From the NCBI RefSeq assembly GCF_963576675.1, contig NC_088917.1, forward strand, positions 79,222,610 through 79,286,609: 64,000 nucleotides of DNA. Reading direction: 5' to 3'. Shown here in pieces: positions 45,430-56,985 of the stretch. The position numbers and the translations under genes were made by a program. Within the stretch, counting starts at the first letter, position 1. The number at the start of each line of letters is the position of its first letter. This stretch comes from Euphorbia lathyris (Eukaryota > Streptophyta > Magnoliopsida > Malpighiales > Euphorbiaceae). The notes under the pieces are model-generated. The model ran no database searches and was not told where the DNA came from. It saw only the letters and a list, made by a program, of their open reading frames with translations.

Positions 45430-47118
45430 AATTAATTGACACAAATTAAGATGTCAATTTTTATCGACTTCTGAATAGAATTGTAGTTCACATGTACTAA
45501 TCTGATATAAACAATTTAATTGGTCACACACAACAAAAATAGAAACTAAAAGGGTAATTTGGTCAACTTTAATCCAATTAGATTTATGTGAATCGCATTT
45601 ATTAATTAAAGTTATTAATAAATTAATTGGATGTAAACATATTTTTAATTATAATAGTGATTATAATTAATAATCAAGGTTAGAATTGTCATAATTCAAA
45701 CGCCTAAAAGGCACGTTATTAAGGAACTGGTAGCTTGAACCTGTAATTCAAACACATAAATTGAAAGTTTGAATGGTTAGAATTTGAACCCATATAAGTT
45801 TGAGCACCGTTAGTTTGATTGAAATAGGTTGAGAACCTAATTCAACTTTGATTAAGGAACCTAAGTAAAATTCGTAACATAAAGAACTTAAAACATTATA
45901 TAGACGGTTGTAGAAGTGTACCGCAATTTACGTATACTTTCTACCCTGAAGTCTAAATACAGAACAATCACTATTTATGGATTGGTATCATGACCCTCTA
46001 TTTCTACGTGAATACGCCTATGATTAATTTTAACCCTATAAAAAGTAAATGTTGTACCCAAACCTTAGGTTTGACCGAAACTTGTATGGAGTACAACTTG
46101 CTGGTTCCACTCCTAGTGAATCATGTCCAAATTCGCTCATTGAGTACTTCGTACCTAGTAAATACTCAAGAATGAACTCAGCTAGTTGGAATCTAGAGAT
46201 CGAAGTTGAAAATATGCTAGTTGGAATATAGAGATCGAAGTTGAAAACATTTTTTCTGTGTGATGTTATTGAAGGAATGTGAGATTAATTTGGTTATTAA
46301 ACTATTATATAGTGTTTGGTATTTAAGGAAATTATTTTAGGAATTCTGGTTAGGATTTTATGATATTTTGCGTATCATTTGCGTGTTTGATATTTGTAGA
46401 ATAAAAATGTTATTTTCTAGTGTGTAGGTAAATTTCTCTATATAAATATATGGGTAATTATAGTTAATTAAATTTATTATTGAGAAGTTATTAATAATGA
46501 GTAATATTATAGATATAGTTTTTGTTAGGCCTCAAAATAAAAAGCATATAGTTAATTTTTTTAAAGTTTAGTACATAAAAAAAGAAAAAAAATTGATTCC
46601 ACACGCACCAACAGGCACCGAGCCGAACCAAGAGTTAGCACATGAAGTCTGACTCCTTACTCACACCTATGCTAGCCATAAACCATCTCTAAAATAAGAA
46701 GTTAGTGGGATGATGTGACAAAGTAGTTAAACGAGGATAGGAGGAAGTTTATGAAATTAGGCTAGTTGGTTGATGTGGCAAGGTAGTGGGTAATTTCTGA
46801 GAGAAAAATAATGATACTGGGTGGCTAGTTACATCAACGAACCCTCGCCAAAAAACTATAAATAGCACCCAAAGTCTTTATTCAACTCACCAACAATCAA
46901 CAACAAAAACAATCCCCAAACTACTCTCCCAAATGTGATGTTGAGAGATCTTTAAGCAACTTCTATTTTCATTTTTCTAGCTTATTTTAACTTAAATTCG
47001 ATTTATTAATAACCCATTTTCAAATTCATTCAATTCCTTAACTAGAATCTCATTGCAATTATTTTTTCCAACTTTTTATCACATTCTGCCTAGTAATTTT
47101 CCATTCTCGTTTCATACC
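45430..47118. other. No gene seen
   Basis: AT-rich intergenic DNA with incidental short ORFs. A TATA-like AACTATAAATAGC at about 46855-46867, followed by a CAACAA-rich leader, could be a relic promoter or LTR. No coding frame follows. Confidence 0.45.
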
Positions 47119-47690
47119 ATTTAAAGTAGATCTTACCATGGGCCGATGAGCCCGTCCGCCCTACCCGAGCCCATGCCCATTTAGCTGGACGTGGACACAT
47201 AAAACTAGTGTCAGACCCGGTCCGGTCCAAGCCCGAATAAGCCCGTCTAGAAAATGGGTGGGCTTGGGCTATATAAATACCCATCGGGCCCAGCGCGGCC
47301 CGTTATCTATATATACATTTATAAATTTAATATTTATTTAAATGTCTCATATGTATACTCTCTAACTCTAACTCTATCTATTTTTTATTGTTATATTGTA
47401 ATTTTATTTTGAATTTAACTATTAGTTTATTATAATTTTCTAAGACTTATTAACTATTATGTTTATTATTTTTTATTAAAAAAATTGAGTATTTTATTTT
47501 AATTGATTTTTTTTAATATAGATATGGGCTTGGGTGGGCGGGCGGTCTTGGGATTCCTTTTTTAGGCCCGAGCCCGACTCTAATTAGTGTAGGCTTGGGC
47601 TGGGCTTGGGCTTATCAGGTTTTATCACAAGCCCGACAGGCCAGGTCTGAGCCCGGCCCAGCCCGACCCATGCCGAGGTCTAATTTAAAG
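47119..47690. mobile_element. GGCCCG-rich hAT-type MITE with 8-bp TSD
   Basis: The element is 47127-47682 (556 bp), flanked by ATTTAAAG at 47119-47126 and 47683-47690. Terminal inverted repeats are TAGATCTTACCATGGGCC and TAGACCTCGGCATGGGTC. Both subterminal parts are packed with GGGC/GCCC steps (GGGCTTGGGCT, AAGCCCGA), while the centre is AT-rich. The 8-bp TSD points to the hAT superfamily. It is non-coding. Confidence 0.82.
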
Positions 47691-48109
47691 TATGTTTTTG
47701 CTTTCGATCTATTTTAATCATTTGTTCCTGAAGTTAAATTTAGCCTTTCGGTTTGCCTGATTCCGTACCTGATTCCAGCTTTCATACAATCTGCCTCCCT
47801 TTTCAAAGTTTATCATTGAATTTGTTATTTCATTCTTGTTATTACATTTCAATTCATATGTATTGATTTATTTTCTCAATTTAATGGATTTAGCTATATT
47901 TTAACATAGAATTATCTCAATTGTAACCATTTTCATTATTTACTTTGAACCCATGCATGTACTCAAACCTATATTTATATCAATAAATACTCATTTTCAC
48001 CAAATATCGTGTCAATTTCACACATTTATTTCCATTATTTCTCTTCTTTAATTTATTCGCTATAACCTTAAATAAAATTAACTATCTAGTAAAGTTTTTA
48101 TAACAGCAC

Positions 48110-48400
48110 TAGAGATCCGGCAGGGACTTTTTCTGAAGGCAACCATGCTGATGATGCATTAACTAGTTGTAGTAACATTATGTAGTGGAGCTCAACTCAT
48201 AATTTTTTGTTTTTCTTTCATTTCTGATGATATTTGTAATTAGTTCATTTACGTTTTAGATAACTCTCCTATTAGACTATATTCTTTTTTATTTATTCTT
48301 TTCGTGACTTGTTTCCACCTGGGTTTGGGGGTGCCAACCTAGTTGGGATGTCTGTCTTCAGTACAGAACATGTCTCTACTTTTTCTTTACATCCCTCGTC
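48110..48400 (+). repeat. LINE 3' end fragment
   Basis: This contains GGGGGTGCCAACCTAGTTGG (about 48328), the shared LINE tail signature, in plus orientation. It is 5'-truncated and lacks ORFs. Borders are approximate. Confidence 0.5.
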
Positions 48401-48540
48401 AATCGCTTCGTTTAGATTTCAAGTTTTGGTATATCTACATCCTAAACATACAAGGCAAGGTTGAAACTTAAAATATTGACGATATTGCTAATAGTTTTAT
48501 ATGTTTTGGGCTCTAAATCTATATAAATTATATTTATCGC

Positions 48541-48736
48541 GTAATGTGTCATCGAATTTTTAAAGAGAACTAAGGTACACTGATATTTTAAAACTAAACA
48601 TTTGATGAGGATTTACAATTATAAATTTTATTTGTCGAGTAATCTGTCATGCAATTTATAAAGAGAACTAAGGTACAATGATATTTTAAAAGCTAAACAT
48701 TTGAGCAGGATTGACAATTATGACTCTTAAGATGGT
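48541..48736. repeat. 98-bp tandem repeat carrying the TPS promoter-like module
   Basis: Two copies (48541-48638 and 48639-48736) share GTAAT.TGTCAT, AAAGAGAACTAAGGTACA and TGATATTTTAAAA. The second contains TATAAATTGCATGACAGATT on the minus strand, as in the TPS upstream copies. Confidence 0.7.
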
Positions 48737-48755
48737 GAATTTACCTTTAACATAA

Positions 48756-48771
48756 ATTATTATTATTATTA

Positions 48772-48831
<60 letters not shown>
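48756..48831. repeat. ATT microsatellite
   Basis: About 25 near-perfect ATT units with one C interruption. Confidence 0.95.
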
Positions 48832-48832
<1 letters not shown>

Positions 48833-49997
48833 TACATGGGTTCCACTTTTTTTTAATATTATTTTTTTTTCTCTCTTCAATCTTCTTTGGAGAAGAAGAA
48901 TAATACATTAGCTTTAATGTTTTATATACATTTGAGAATGATATGAATGCAATTTATGGGATAATTTGTGATGCAATTTATTGAGAAAACTTAACCTTTT
49001 GTGATCAGAAAGTAACTCTTATGGTAAGTTAAATTACATTCTCGTTTTACATGTTAGATCCCCCAGGGCGTGGAGGGATATGTAAATTCTTCTACAAAGC
49101 CTTTTGTGGATTTGAGTAGGTTTTTTTTTATCCAAGTCTCGTGATACATCTCCTACGTAGGCATGGCAAGTGCATGTTTTCCGGATACCTAACACTATCT
49201 CATCCAACCCGAATGAGATGAGAATGAAATTTAAAATTTATCAGGGCCGGCTCTAGGGCCATCCGACATAGGTGGCCGCCTAGGGCATTCGATTTACAAG
49301 ACCCCCGATCGTAATTTGTTTTAAATTTGATAATTATTAAGATAGCTATAGTTAAAAATTATGCAAGTTTGCATTCATAACAAAATATAGTGTTATACTG
49401 AATGGTAAAGACATAATGGAGTTGTAGGAGGGGGTGAGAGTTCGATCCTTGGATTTTTGTATGTTTTGGTTCTTATTTTCTTTAATTCATGATTTTCTTA
49501 ATAATAAGAAGAATATGTTTCTTATTATCAGATCAGATTCTTCAGGTAGATGACGAAGAGGGCTCTACTTGGGTTTTTTCTCAGCCGCCGCTCCCTTCTT
49601 CTCTGATTTGTTCCACCAGCCGCCGTCTGTTTTTCCTAATCACTAGCTGTTGTATCGGATCTGTCGCCGGTCCGTTTGGGTTTTGATCTTCTCCGCCGCT
49701 GCTCCCTTCTTCTCTTCGCCGGTGTTAATCCAGCCGCCGTTATCGGATCTCTGAGGTTCGCTGATTTGTACCGTCACCTGTCCATTCGCTCACGGATCTG
49801 TTTTGTCGACATTAATTTTGTGTATTACTGAATTGAGACGAACAGGAAGAAAGTAAAGACGCGCTCGCCGCTGATTCTGTTTGGCGATCTGAGAGCGGCT
49901 CTCTTGATTATCTGAGCAATTCAAACAACATATTTGATTTTAGATTTGTTTAAATTTGATATTAAGATCGAAGTCTTCCCTCGCCGTCCCGGCCACC

Positions 49998-51510
49998 ATG
50001 GCTGGGCCGGTTTCACCGGTTCTTCGACCTGTAGTTGATCATCGAATTGAAAAAATGTTTGCTGATTATAAAAAACGTTTTAGTTCTGTTATGAATCATA
50101 AATCTTTTGCTTCTGTGGTTGCTTCATCTTCACTCGTCCCAACGGTCTTTGAAGCTGTGATTTCTGATGATGGGGAATACAAGTCTGTAAAGCTTAATCA
50201 GAAGGCTTTTGAAAAATGGATACAATTATGTAATCACTCTTTAATTGGACGATTAAACTTGAATAAAGGAGAAACTCCATGGAGACTTGATGATCTTCGT
50301 TCAAATCTAACAAAAGCATGGGGAATTTATGTCCCATGGCGTTTGATCTCTTAAGGAAAGGGTTTTTATCATGTTTTACTTCCATCTGAAGAAGCTAAAC
50401 AGCTGGTTCGCAGTCGTGGAAACATTGGACTCAAACCAGGAGTTTTCCGCATTCAACCATGGACCCTAGATTTTGATCCGTTATCTAAAAAAAAAACTAA
50501 TGCTCAGATATAGGTAAGACTTTACAATCTTCCTTGGGTTTACTGGGACCCTATGATCCTCTCGTTGTCTTGGTGGTCTTATTAAAATTGATCAAGCTAC
50601 TTTAGAAGGAGATTATGGACATTTTGCTAGGATATTGCTGGATGTTGATATGGCGAGTAAATTACAGACACGTGTTGGGATTGAAAGAGATGGCAAAAAA
50701 CTGTGGATTCAGGTTGTATACGAAGATTTGCCAAAATTTTGTAAACAATGTTCGACTATAGGGCATGTTGCGTATCAATGCAAACAAATCTCTGATAATA
50801 AAGTTTCAAATCAGAATGATACAGCCGTAGTCTCTATTACGTCAAAATTTAAACGCTTAATTGTGTCCCGTAAACGTCCCACAGCTCAATCTAAATCGGA
50901 ATCATATACTTTTGATGGACAAAAATCTAATACTCCTAGGAATAATTCAGGAGAACCGGACAACATTAAAATTTGGAAAAAAGTTCGTGATCAAAGTAAT
51001 GAAGACATTCCTGTCTCTGGTATTCTTAAAAATATTACTGATGCCCTTAATCAGTCGGTACCTCAAGGAGTTCGTGACCATGTTTCAGGAGAATACATTA
51101 TTGTTGAAGAAATTAATAGCTCTTCATCATCTGATTTGGAGGATGAAGCTGGGATGGAAAGTGGTATTAAAACGATAACCAATTGGTTACCACCAATCAG
51201 TAAAAGTTATAATGTTAATGTCCCTCGTCCAGTGAGTATTGTTTTTTCGGACTCGCCACAGAAAGCTGACATTTTATCTCCTAATAGATTTGATCTTTTA
51301 TGCAACATGGATAGGAGCACAAACAATGAACTTATTATTTCAGAGTTATCACTTTCCAACTCAGAATTTCAGAATTCAAAGCGTGTTTCATGGGCAGATG
51401 AAGATGAGGTTGTTTCTTCGGATTTAAATCATCGGTCAATTGAGATTAATGCCTCTAAATCTATGTGCCCTAAAAAAGAGCGCAAGAAACCGGGAAGATA
51501 TTATCCATGA
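49998..51510 (+). pseudogene. LINE B ORF1 (DUF4283-like, zinc knuckle), broken
   Basis: The best start is ATG 49998 in the strong context CCACCATGG. The frame upstream to 49956 lacks an ATG. The protein is an RNA-binding nucleic-acid chaperone type in plant LINEs. A DUF4283-like region (about 50170-50600) contains in-frame TAA at 50352-50354, TAG near 50511 and a frameshift near 50560. From 50635 the frame is open: KKLWIQVVYEDLPKFC, then a CCHC knuckle (FCKQCSTIGHVAYQC, about 50740-50784), then a long polar tail. The stop TGA at 51508-51510 overlaps the ORF2 ATG as ATGA. Confidence 0.8.
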
Positions 51511-52640
51511 TTGTCCTTTATTGGAATTGTCGGGGTTTGAATAACCCTAGTACACAGCGAGCTCTTAGCCTTTATTGTTCACAAAATAAACCTGATTTCG
51601 TTTGTATTGCTGAGCCAATGGTTAAGTTTGATAGTATTCCTACTAGACTTTGGAGTAGTCTGGGGTTGAAGTTGATTGCCATGAATGTTGGAAACTTTCC
51701 CTCTTTGTGGCTATTTGCAAGAATCTCTCATCAGGCCACCATTATTCGTGAGCATGAGCAGCATATCACAGTGGATTATAGTATATCGGGTTCTGTGCAG
51801 CGTCTGACCTTCGTCTATGCCAGCAATTTAATTTCTCGTCGTTTATCTCTTTGGTCAGATGTTATTGGCCTATGTGATTCATCTCCAAAGAGTTGGTTAA
51901 TTATAGGAGATTTTAATGCAATCGTTGGAGCACATGAGAAGACGGGTGCCTTACCGGTTAGTTCATCTTGTGTTGATTTTCGGTCATTCATTGACATGTG
52001 TGATTTTTTTAATGTCGATATAGTTGGTGCAAAGTACACTTGGTGTAATGGTAGATTAGGTTCTGCAAGGGTTGAGTTCTGTTTGGATCGATCAATGGTC
52101 TCGACAGGTTTTATGGGTTTTTGGGATTCAATTTCTTGTGTTGCGCTTCCGCGACATTTATCGGATCACATCCTCTTCTATTTTCCTGTTCTCGTGGTGA
52201 TCCTCATGTTTCTCGCTTCCGATTCCTTTCTATGTAGGTTACTCATCCTCTTCTACATGGGGTAATTGCTCAGCATTGGGCTGATGCACAAACCTCGTTA
52301 CCTCATGCGTAACTTCTATGCCATAAATTGCGTACTTTACGTCCCATTCTTAGAATTTGGAATCGTAATGTTTTTGGCCTGCTTGGTGAAAATATTCGTG
52401 TTGCAAGTGAGAAATTAGTTGCGGTTCAACATCAGCTTAAAAAAGTGGGATTCCAGACTGATCTTCATGATCAAGAGCTTTTAGCTCACGCTAGCCTTGA
52501 ATTAGAGCTTCAAAGGAAAGAATATTTCTATAAAGAGCGGAGCAGGGTTAAATGGTTAAAAGATGGGGATCGGAACACGTCTTTCTTCCACCGTGTTGCT
52601 GCTATTAAAAAATTGCGGGTTGGAATTGATGTTATGGAAA
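51507..52640 (+). pseudogene. LINE B ORF2, endonuclease part, truncated
   Basis: ATG 51507 opens MIVLYWNCRGLNN, the APE-like endonuclease domain. AEPMVKFDS, then IIGDFNAIVG (catalytic GDFN block) and LPRHLSDHILF (SDH block) follow. The frame ends at 52265. A shifted frame at 52328-52627 continues the family's RT lead-in (VKWLKDGDRNTSFFHR). The RT, zinc and RNase H parts are absent. It cannot be active. Confidence 0.82.
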
Positions 52641-52797
52641 TCAAAATAAAAATTATAATCTAGTAGGACAACAATGTATAAGAAGGTCTGGATATTTATG
52701 GACCACCACAAAACGTTATGAACCACCGCAAACAATTTCTTATCCTAAAAAATGATATATGTATTTTTTGTGGGCTTATGTGTATTTGAGTTTTATG
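52640..52797. repeat. hAT-interior repeat, copy 1
   Basis: ATCAAAATAAAAATTATAAT through TATTTATGGACCACC and GTGGGCTTATGTG repeats at about 58645-58830, and partly at 58930-58990. Copy 1 was cut by LINE C at 52797/58387. These are tandem repeats of the host hAT element. Confidence 0.75.
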
Positions 52798-52851
52798 ACA
52801 TGATTTTTTTTTTGGTAAGAAGGGAAGAAAAAAAAACAAACAAACAAAAAC

Positions 52852-55800
52852 CTAACCCGGGATCAGTCTAGGAAGACTGACCCCAATCCTATCCTCAAGA
52901 AGTGAAGGTAACAGAAAAGAAGGAGGAACGGAAAGGGTAGAAACACCTAACATCCCCCCATGCCCAGCAGCTGCCAAGCGATCCGCCACGCGGTTTTGCT
53001 CCCTATAAATATGGGAGAAGGTAAGAGAATCGAAGGCAGGACGAAGCCTCAAGATGGCTTTAATGAGATTCTGACTCTTAAGACAAACAACCTGTCTATC
53101 CGAAATCCTGTTGATAGCCTCCAAATTGTCAGACTCCACCGAAAGTCTTTTAACACCCATGCGAATGGCGAGTTTAATGCCAGACAAGATCCCCCAGAGC
53201 TCTGCAGTAAAGGAGGAGCCCGTACCTAAGTTATGGGTAAACCCAGTCAGCCAGGCGCCACCAGCATCCCGAAGAACTCCACCAACAGCAATTCTGCCAT
53301 TACTAAGGCAGGAGCCATCCGTATTCAACTTGACAACCCCTTCCCTGGGCTTCCTCCAACCAACTAACTGGACCTCTTTAACCGGGGAGGGGTGAACCAG
53401 GGGCTCTCCTTCAAAACTCTTTGTAATAACAGAGAGTTTTTTCGAGAAGTAAAACTGGAGGTCAGGAATAAAGACAGTCTTCTCAGCAAATAACTCTTCA
53501 TTCCTCCATTTCCACATTTGGTGACAAATAATAGCGAAGAGAATAGCCCCGTGCTCCATACTGGCCAACAAATTCCCATTAACGCCTTCAGAGAACCAGT
53601 CAATATCAGAGAACCCCATAAAGGAAGGAAGGATGTGGTGAGGAAGGACCCCTTCCCAAACCTTTCTACTATTCGGGCAATCCCTCAAAGCATGGCACAA
53701 TGTTTCCACATGGCCGCTGCATCTGCTACAGGCACCAGATACAGCCAAGTGCCTTCTGTGTCTATCTGCATTCGTGAGGAGCCTGTCTTTGACTCCCAGC
53801 CATAGGAAACTCCTAATGCGGTAGGGGACTTTGAGGGCCCAAATGGACTTCCAAATTTCCAAAGGAGGATCAGCCCTATTAGGGGTAAAAGCTTCATAGG
53901 CCGATTTGCAAGAATAAGAACCATTATTAGTCAAGGCCCAGCAGTGTCTGTCCTTATCCTCCTCCTGATTACTAATCTTCACACCTCTAATATTAAGGAG
54001 GGTCTCCAGGCTAAGAAAGGAGTCGAACTTAGACCAGATCCAGTCTCCCTCCGAGTCCACCACATCAGCAATTCTCCAGGAGAGGAGATCATTTGGCGGA
54101 GGGGCGATGCACACCTCAATCAACGGTTTGTCACCAATCCAGGTGTCATACCAGAAACTAATGGATCTCCCATTACCCACCTCCAAGCCAATCCCCGTAC
54201 AGAACTCAGCAAAAACAGCACTAAGCCCTTTCCAGAGGAAGGAACAGCTGACAACCCTCTCCTTCGGGCCACCAAAGATTCTATCTTTCCTATACTTGCC
54301 GCACAGAAGACGAACCCAAAGGGAGGAGGGGGATTGCCACATTCTCCAAAGAAGCTTCATTAACAGGACTTTATTATTGTCCTTAGCTTGCCTTATACCA
54401 AGACCCCCCCTGCTCTTAGGCTGGCAGGCTTCCTTCCAAGGGACCAGGTGAATCTTCCTCCCATCCCCAGACTCTCCCCACAGAAAACGCCGATTAATTT
54501 TATCAAGGTCGTTGAGGACCGGCTCAGGGAGCTTACAGGCTTGCATGATGTGATTTGGAGCAGCGCAGTTGATAGACTGGATTAAAGTAAGGCGACCTGC
54601 AAGGGAAAGAGAATTAGCTTTCCAGCTAGCACACAAACCGTTAGATTTGTCCAAAATATCTTTAAAAGAGGCTTTGGACACCCTGTCACTATGAAGAGGG
54701 ACCCCAAGGTATTTCCCAAACGATTGAGTCAGGGGAATGCCAGACATCTCACTCAGTCTTCTACACAAGCTATTATCCATATTCTTGGAACAAAGCATAC
54801 GGGATTTATGGATGTTAAACTTCTGGCCAGAAGCCTCACAAAAGCAGTCGAGGATATCCATCACAGCCTTAATTTGTTCCTCATTACCCTCCACAAAAAG
54901 CATGACATCATCAGCAAAGAGTAAATGGGTAACAGGGGGGCAATGTCTGTTGATGGAAACAGGGTGGAGAGTCCCTTTGCTCACCGCCTCTTGGATCAGG
55001 TGAGACAATCTTTCCATGGCAATAACAAAAAGGAAGGGGCTCATAGGATCCCCTTGACGAATACCCCTGGATGGAGAGAACTCATCCGACATATCCCCAT
55101 TGATCATAACCTGGAAAACAGGAGAGGAGATACACTTTCCAATCAAATTCCTCCAGTTCTCCGGGATACCAGCTTTGGCTAAACTATCCAGAAGAAAGCT
55201 CCAGTTCAACCTATCATAGGCTTTCTCCAGATCCAGCTTGAGAGCCACGATCCCTTTCTTGCCTTTCTTAATCTTCATAGAATGGACAACCTCCTGGGCA
55301 ATAACAACGTTATCCATCAATTGTCTTCCATGAACAAAGCTCCCTTGATTTTGGCTGATAATATCCGGAAGGATCTTCCGGATTCTATTAGCCACAATCT
55401 TAGTAATAGCTTTATACAAGACATTACAAAGACTGATGGGTCTCATCTGGAGAAAGGAAGAAGGCTTGGCAACCTTAGGAATCAAGACAAGGAGGGTTTT
55501 ATTAACCAAACTGATATCGTTCGAACCACCAAAGACACCTAACACAAAGCTGTATATACCCTCTTTAACAGTGTCCCAGTGTTTATGATAGAAACTAGCG
55601 GGGATACAATCAATACCAGGAGCCTTAGTGGAACCGATGCTGGAGAAGGCCAGATCAATCTCTTTAAGCTCAATGGGATGGAAAGCATTATTAATAGCAT
55701 CCTCCCCCAAACGAGGAAAGGAAATGCCAGAGTGGGCACTCTCTAGGTCCACAGCTTCCTCTCTGAACAGGTCCTTGTAGAAATCAAGGGCAAGGCGCCG

Positions 55801-56952
55801 AATGTCCTCCTCCTCAAAAATCCACTCACCACTGGCGTCTTTAATAGCCTCGATCCTATTTCGCTGTCTCCTAATGATCGTTGAGAGGTGGAAAAACCTG
55901 GTATTCCGGTCCCCGTCTTGAATCCAAGCCTTCCTAGATTTCTGGAACCACAGAAGCTCTTCCTGTCTAAGCACAGCTTCCAACTCGTTCTGAAGAGCTC
56001 TTAGGTGACCATTCAGGCTATGATCAAAACGAACCTCCAAGCAACGCTGAACACCTTCCATTCTCCTCAAGAGTTTGTTCTTCCTCCTGATAATATGACC
56101 AAAAGTATTTTTATTCCAAACAGCCACATTCCTCCTGAATTCCTCAGTAGCGAGGAGAACATCAGAGTGGGGATGCCAATTGCTTTTAACGAAATCCTTA
56201 AACTCGGGGTGAGACTCCCAAGCCACCAGATACCTAAAAGGTCTATTACCTTTCAGCCGATTTCCTTTGACCAAATTAATGAGGATAGGGCAATGGTCTG
56301 AGTGACGGAAAGGGAGATTAAGTACCTTGACCTCAGAAAACCTATAAATCGCTGCAACATTAGCGTACACCTTATCCAACCTAACAAACACACTATTCCT
56401 TTTCCAGGTAAATTTGTGGCCAGCAGCACCCAGGTCCGAAAGCCCGCACATATCCATACTTTGCTTATGATTAAGACACCGGTTCACATAATGATTACCC
56501 CCTCCTCTCTGATCACTCAAGAGGGCAATGTCATTAAAATCCCCGGCAACCAACCACGCCTCCACCATGTTAGAGCTAAAAGAATGAAGGATCTCCCACA
56601 GCCTTCTTCGGTTAGTCGAAACAGGATCAGCATAGACGAAGGTAATAAAGAAGGGTTTATTACCCGGGTAACACACCTTACTATGGATGAATTGACTGTC
56701 CATAGTAACAATATCAATATTGACTTGACCTGGCTTCCAAAAGAGCCAAATCCCCCCTGCCCGGCCAGTAGCCTCCGACCTGACGCAATTCCAATTCTTA
56801 AACTTTCTAACCACCTCATCTGCTTTGGTTCCACTAACCTTGGTCTCAAGAAGGACAAAGCAGGAAGGGTTAAACTGTTTAATGAGATCATTGACATGAA
56901 TGCGGGTAGCCTTGCTCGCCGCACCTCTAACATTCCAAACGAAGAAGTCCAT
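52852..56952 (-). CDS. LINE C ORF2: endonuclease, reverse transcriptase, RNase H
   Basis: A 1366-residue protein runs from ATG 56952. The APE-type endonuclease (1-230) keeps WNVRG (6-10), ETK (E36), GDFND (137-141) and HSDH (217-220). The RT has LKLDLEKAYDRLNW (571-584), RQGDPMSP (632-639) and the catalytic FADD (679-682). A zinc-finger RVT region (about 1050-1130) and a C-terminal RNase H (LNTDGS near 1215, ELWG, ADRLAA near 1330) follow. It would nick target DNA and copy LINE RNA there (target-primed reverse transcription) in the nucleus. No stop or frameshift is seen and all looked-for catalytic residues are present. It lies 33 bp downstream of ORF1. Confidence 0.95.
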   Translation of the reverse strand: MDFFVWNVRGAASKATRIHVNDLIKQFNPSCFVLLETKVSGTKADEVVRKFKNWNCVRSEATGRAGGIWLFWKPGQVNIDIVTMDSQFIHSKVCYPGNKPFFITFVYADPVSTNRRRLWEILHSFSSNMVEAWLVAGDFNDIALLSDQRGGGNHYVNRCLNHKQSMDMCGLSDLGAAGHKFTWKRNSVFVRLDKVYANVAAIYRFSEVKVLNLPFRHSDHCPILINLVKGNRLKGNRPFRYLVAWESHPEFKDFVKSNWHPHSDVLLATEEFRRNVAVWNKNTFGHIIRRKNKLLRRMEGVQRCLEVRFDHSLNGHLRALQNELEAVLRQEELLWFQKSRKAWIQDGDRNTRFFHLSTIIRRQRNRIEAIKDASGEWIFEEEDIRRLALDFYKDLFREEAVDLESAHSGISFPRLGEDAINNAFHPIELKEIDLAFSSIGSTKAPGIDCIPASFYHKHWDTVKEGIYSFVLGVFGGSNDISLVNKTLLVLIPKVAKPSSFLQMRPISLCNVLYKAITKIVANRIRKILPDIISQNQGSFVHGRQLMDNVVIAQEVVHSMKIKKGKKGIVALKLDLEKAYDRLNWSFLLDSLAKAGIPENWRNLIGKCISSPVFQVMINGDMSDEFSPSRGIRQGDPMSPFLFVIAMERLSHLIQEAVSKGTLHPVSINRHCPPVTHLLFADDVMLFVEGNEEQIKAVMDILDCFCEASGQKFNIHKSRMLCSKNMDNSLCRRLSEMSGIPLTQSFGKYLGVPLHSDRVSKASFKDILDKSNGLCASWKANSLSLAGRLTLIQSINCAAPNHIMQACKLPEPVLNDLDKINRRFLWGESGDGRKIHLVPWKEACQPKSRGGLGIRQAKDNNKVLLMKLLWRMWQSPSSLWVRLLCGKYRKDRIFGGPKERVVSCSFLWKGLSAVFAEFCTGIGLEVGNGRSISFWYDTWIGDKPLIEVCIAPPPNDLLSWRIADVVDSEGDWIWSKFDSFLSLETLLNIRGVKISNQEEDKDRHCWALTNNGSYSCKSAYEAFTPNRADPPLEIWKSIWALKVPYRIRSFLWLGVKDRLLTNADRHRRHLAVSGACSRCSGHVETLCHALRDCPNSRKVWEGVLPHHILPSFMGFSDIDWFSEGVNGNLLASMEHGAILFAIICHQMWKWRNEELFAEKTVFIPDLQFYFSKKLSVITKSFEGEPLVHPSPVKEVQLVGWRKPREGVVKLNTDGSCLSNGRIAVGGVLRDAGGAWLTGFTHNLGTGSSFTAELWGILSGIKLAIRMGVKRLSVESDNLEAINRISDRQVVCLKSQNLIKAILRLRPAFDSLTFSHIYREQNRVADRLAAAGHGGMLGVSTLSVPPSFLLPSLLEDRIGVSLPRLIPG

Positions 56953-56985
56953 CAGAGGGGGAGACTACAGACGCAGGCCCAAACC

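Larger units (their letters stand above)
49500..52640 (+). mobile_element. LINE B, 3'-truncated
   Basis: A GC-richer 5' UTR (about 49530-49997, repeated CAGCCGCCG words) is followed by ORF1 (49998-51510) and the start of ORF2 (51507 on). It stops abruptly near 52636, within the RT lead-in, at hAT-interior sequence. There is no A-tail. It belongs to the same family as LINE A, judged by the ORF2 start. Loss of the 3' half is the reverse of normal LINE truncation and implies a later deletion or rearrangement. Confidence 0.75.
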
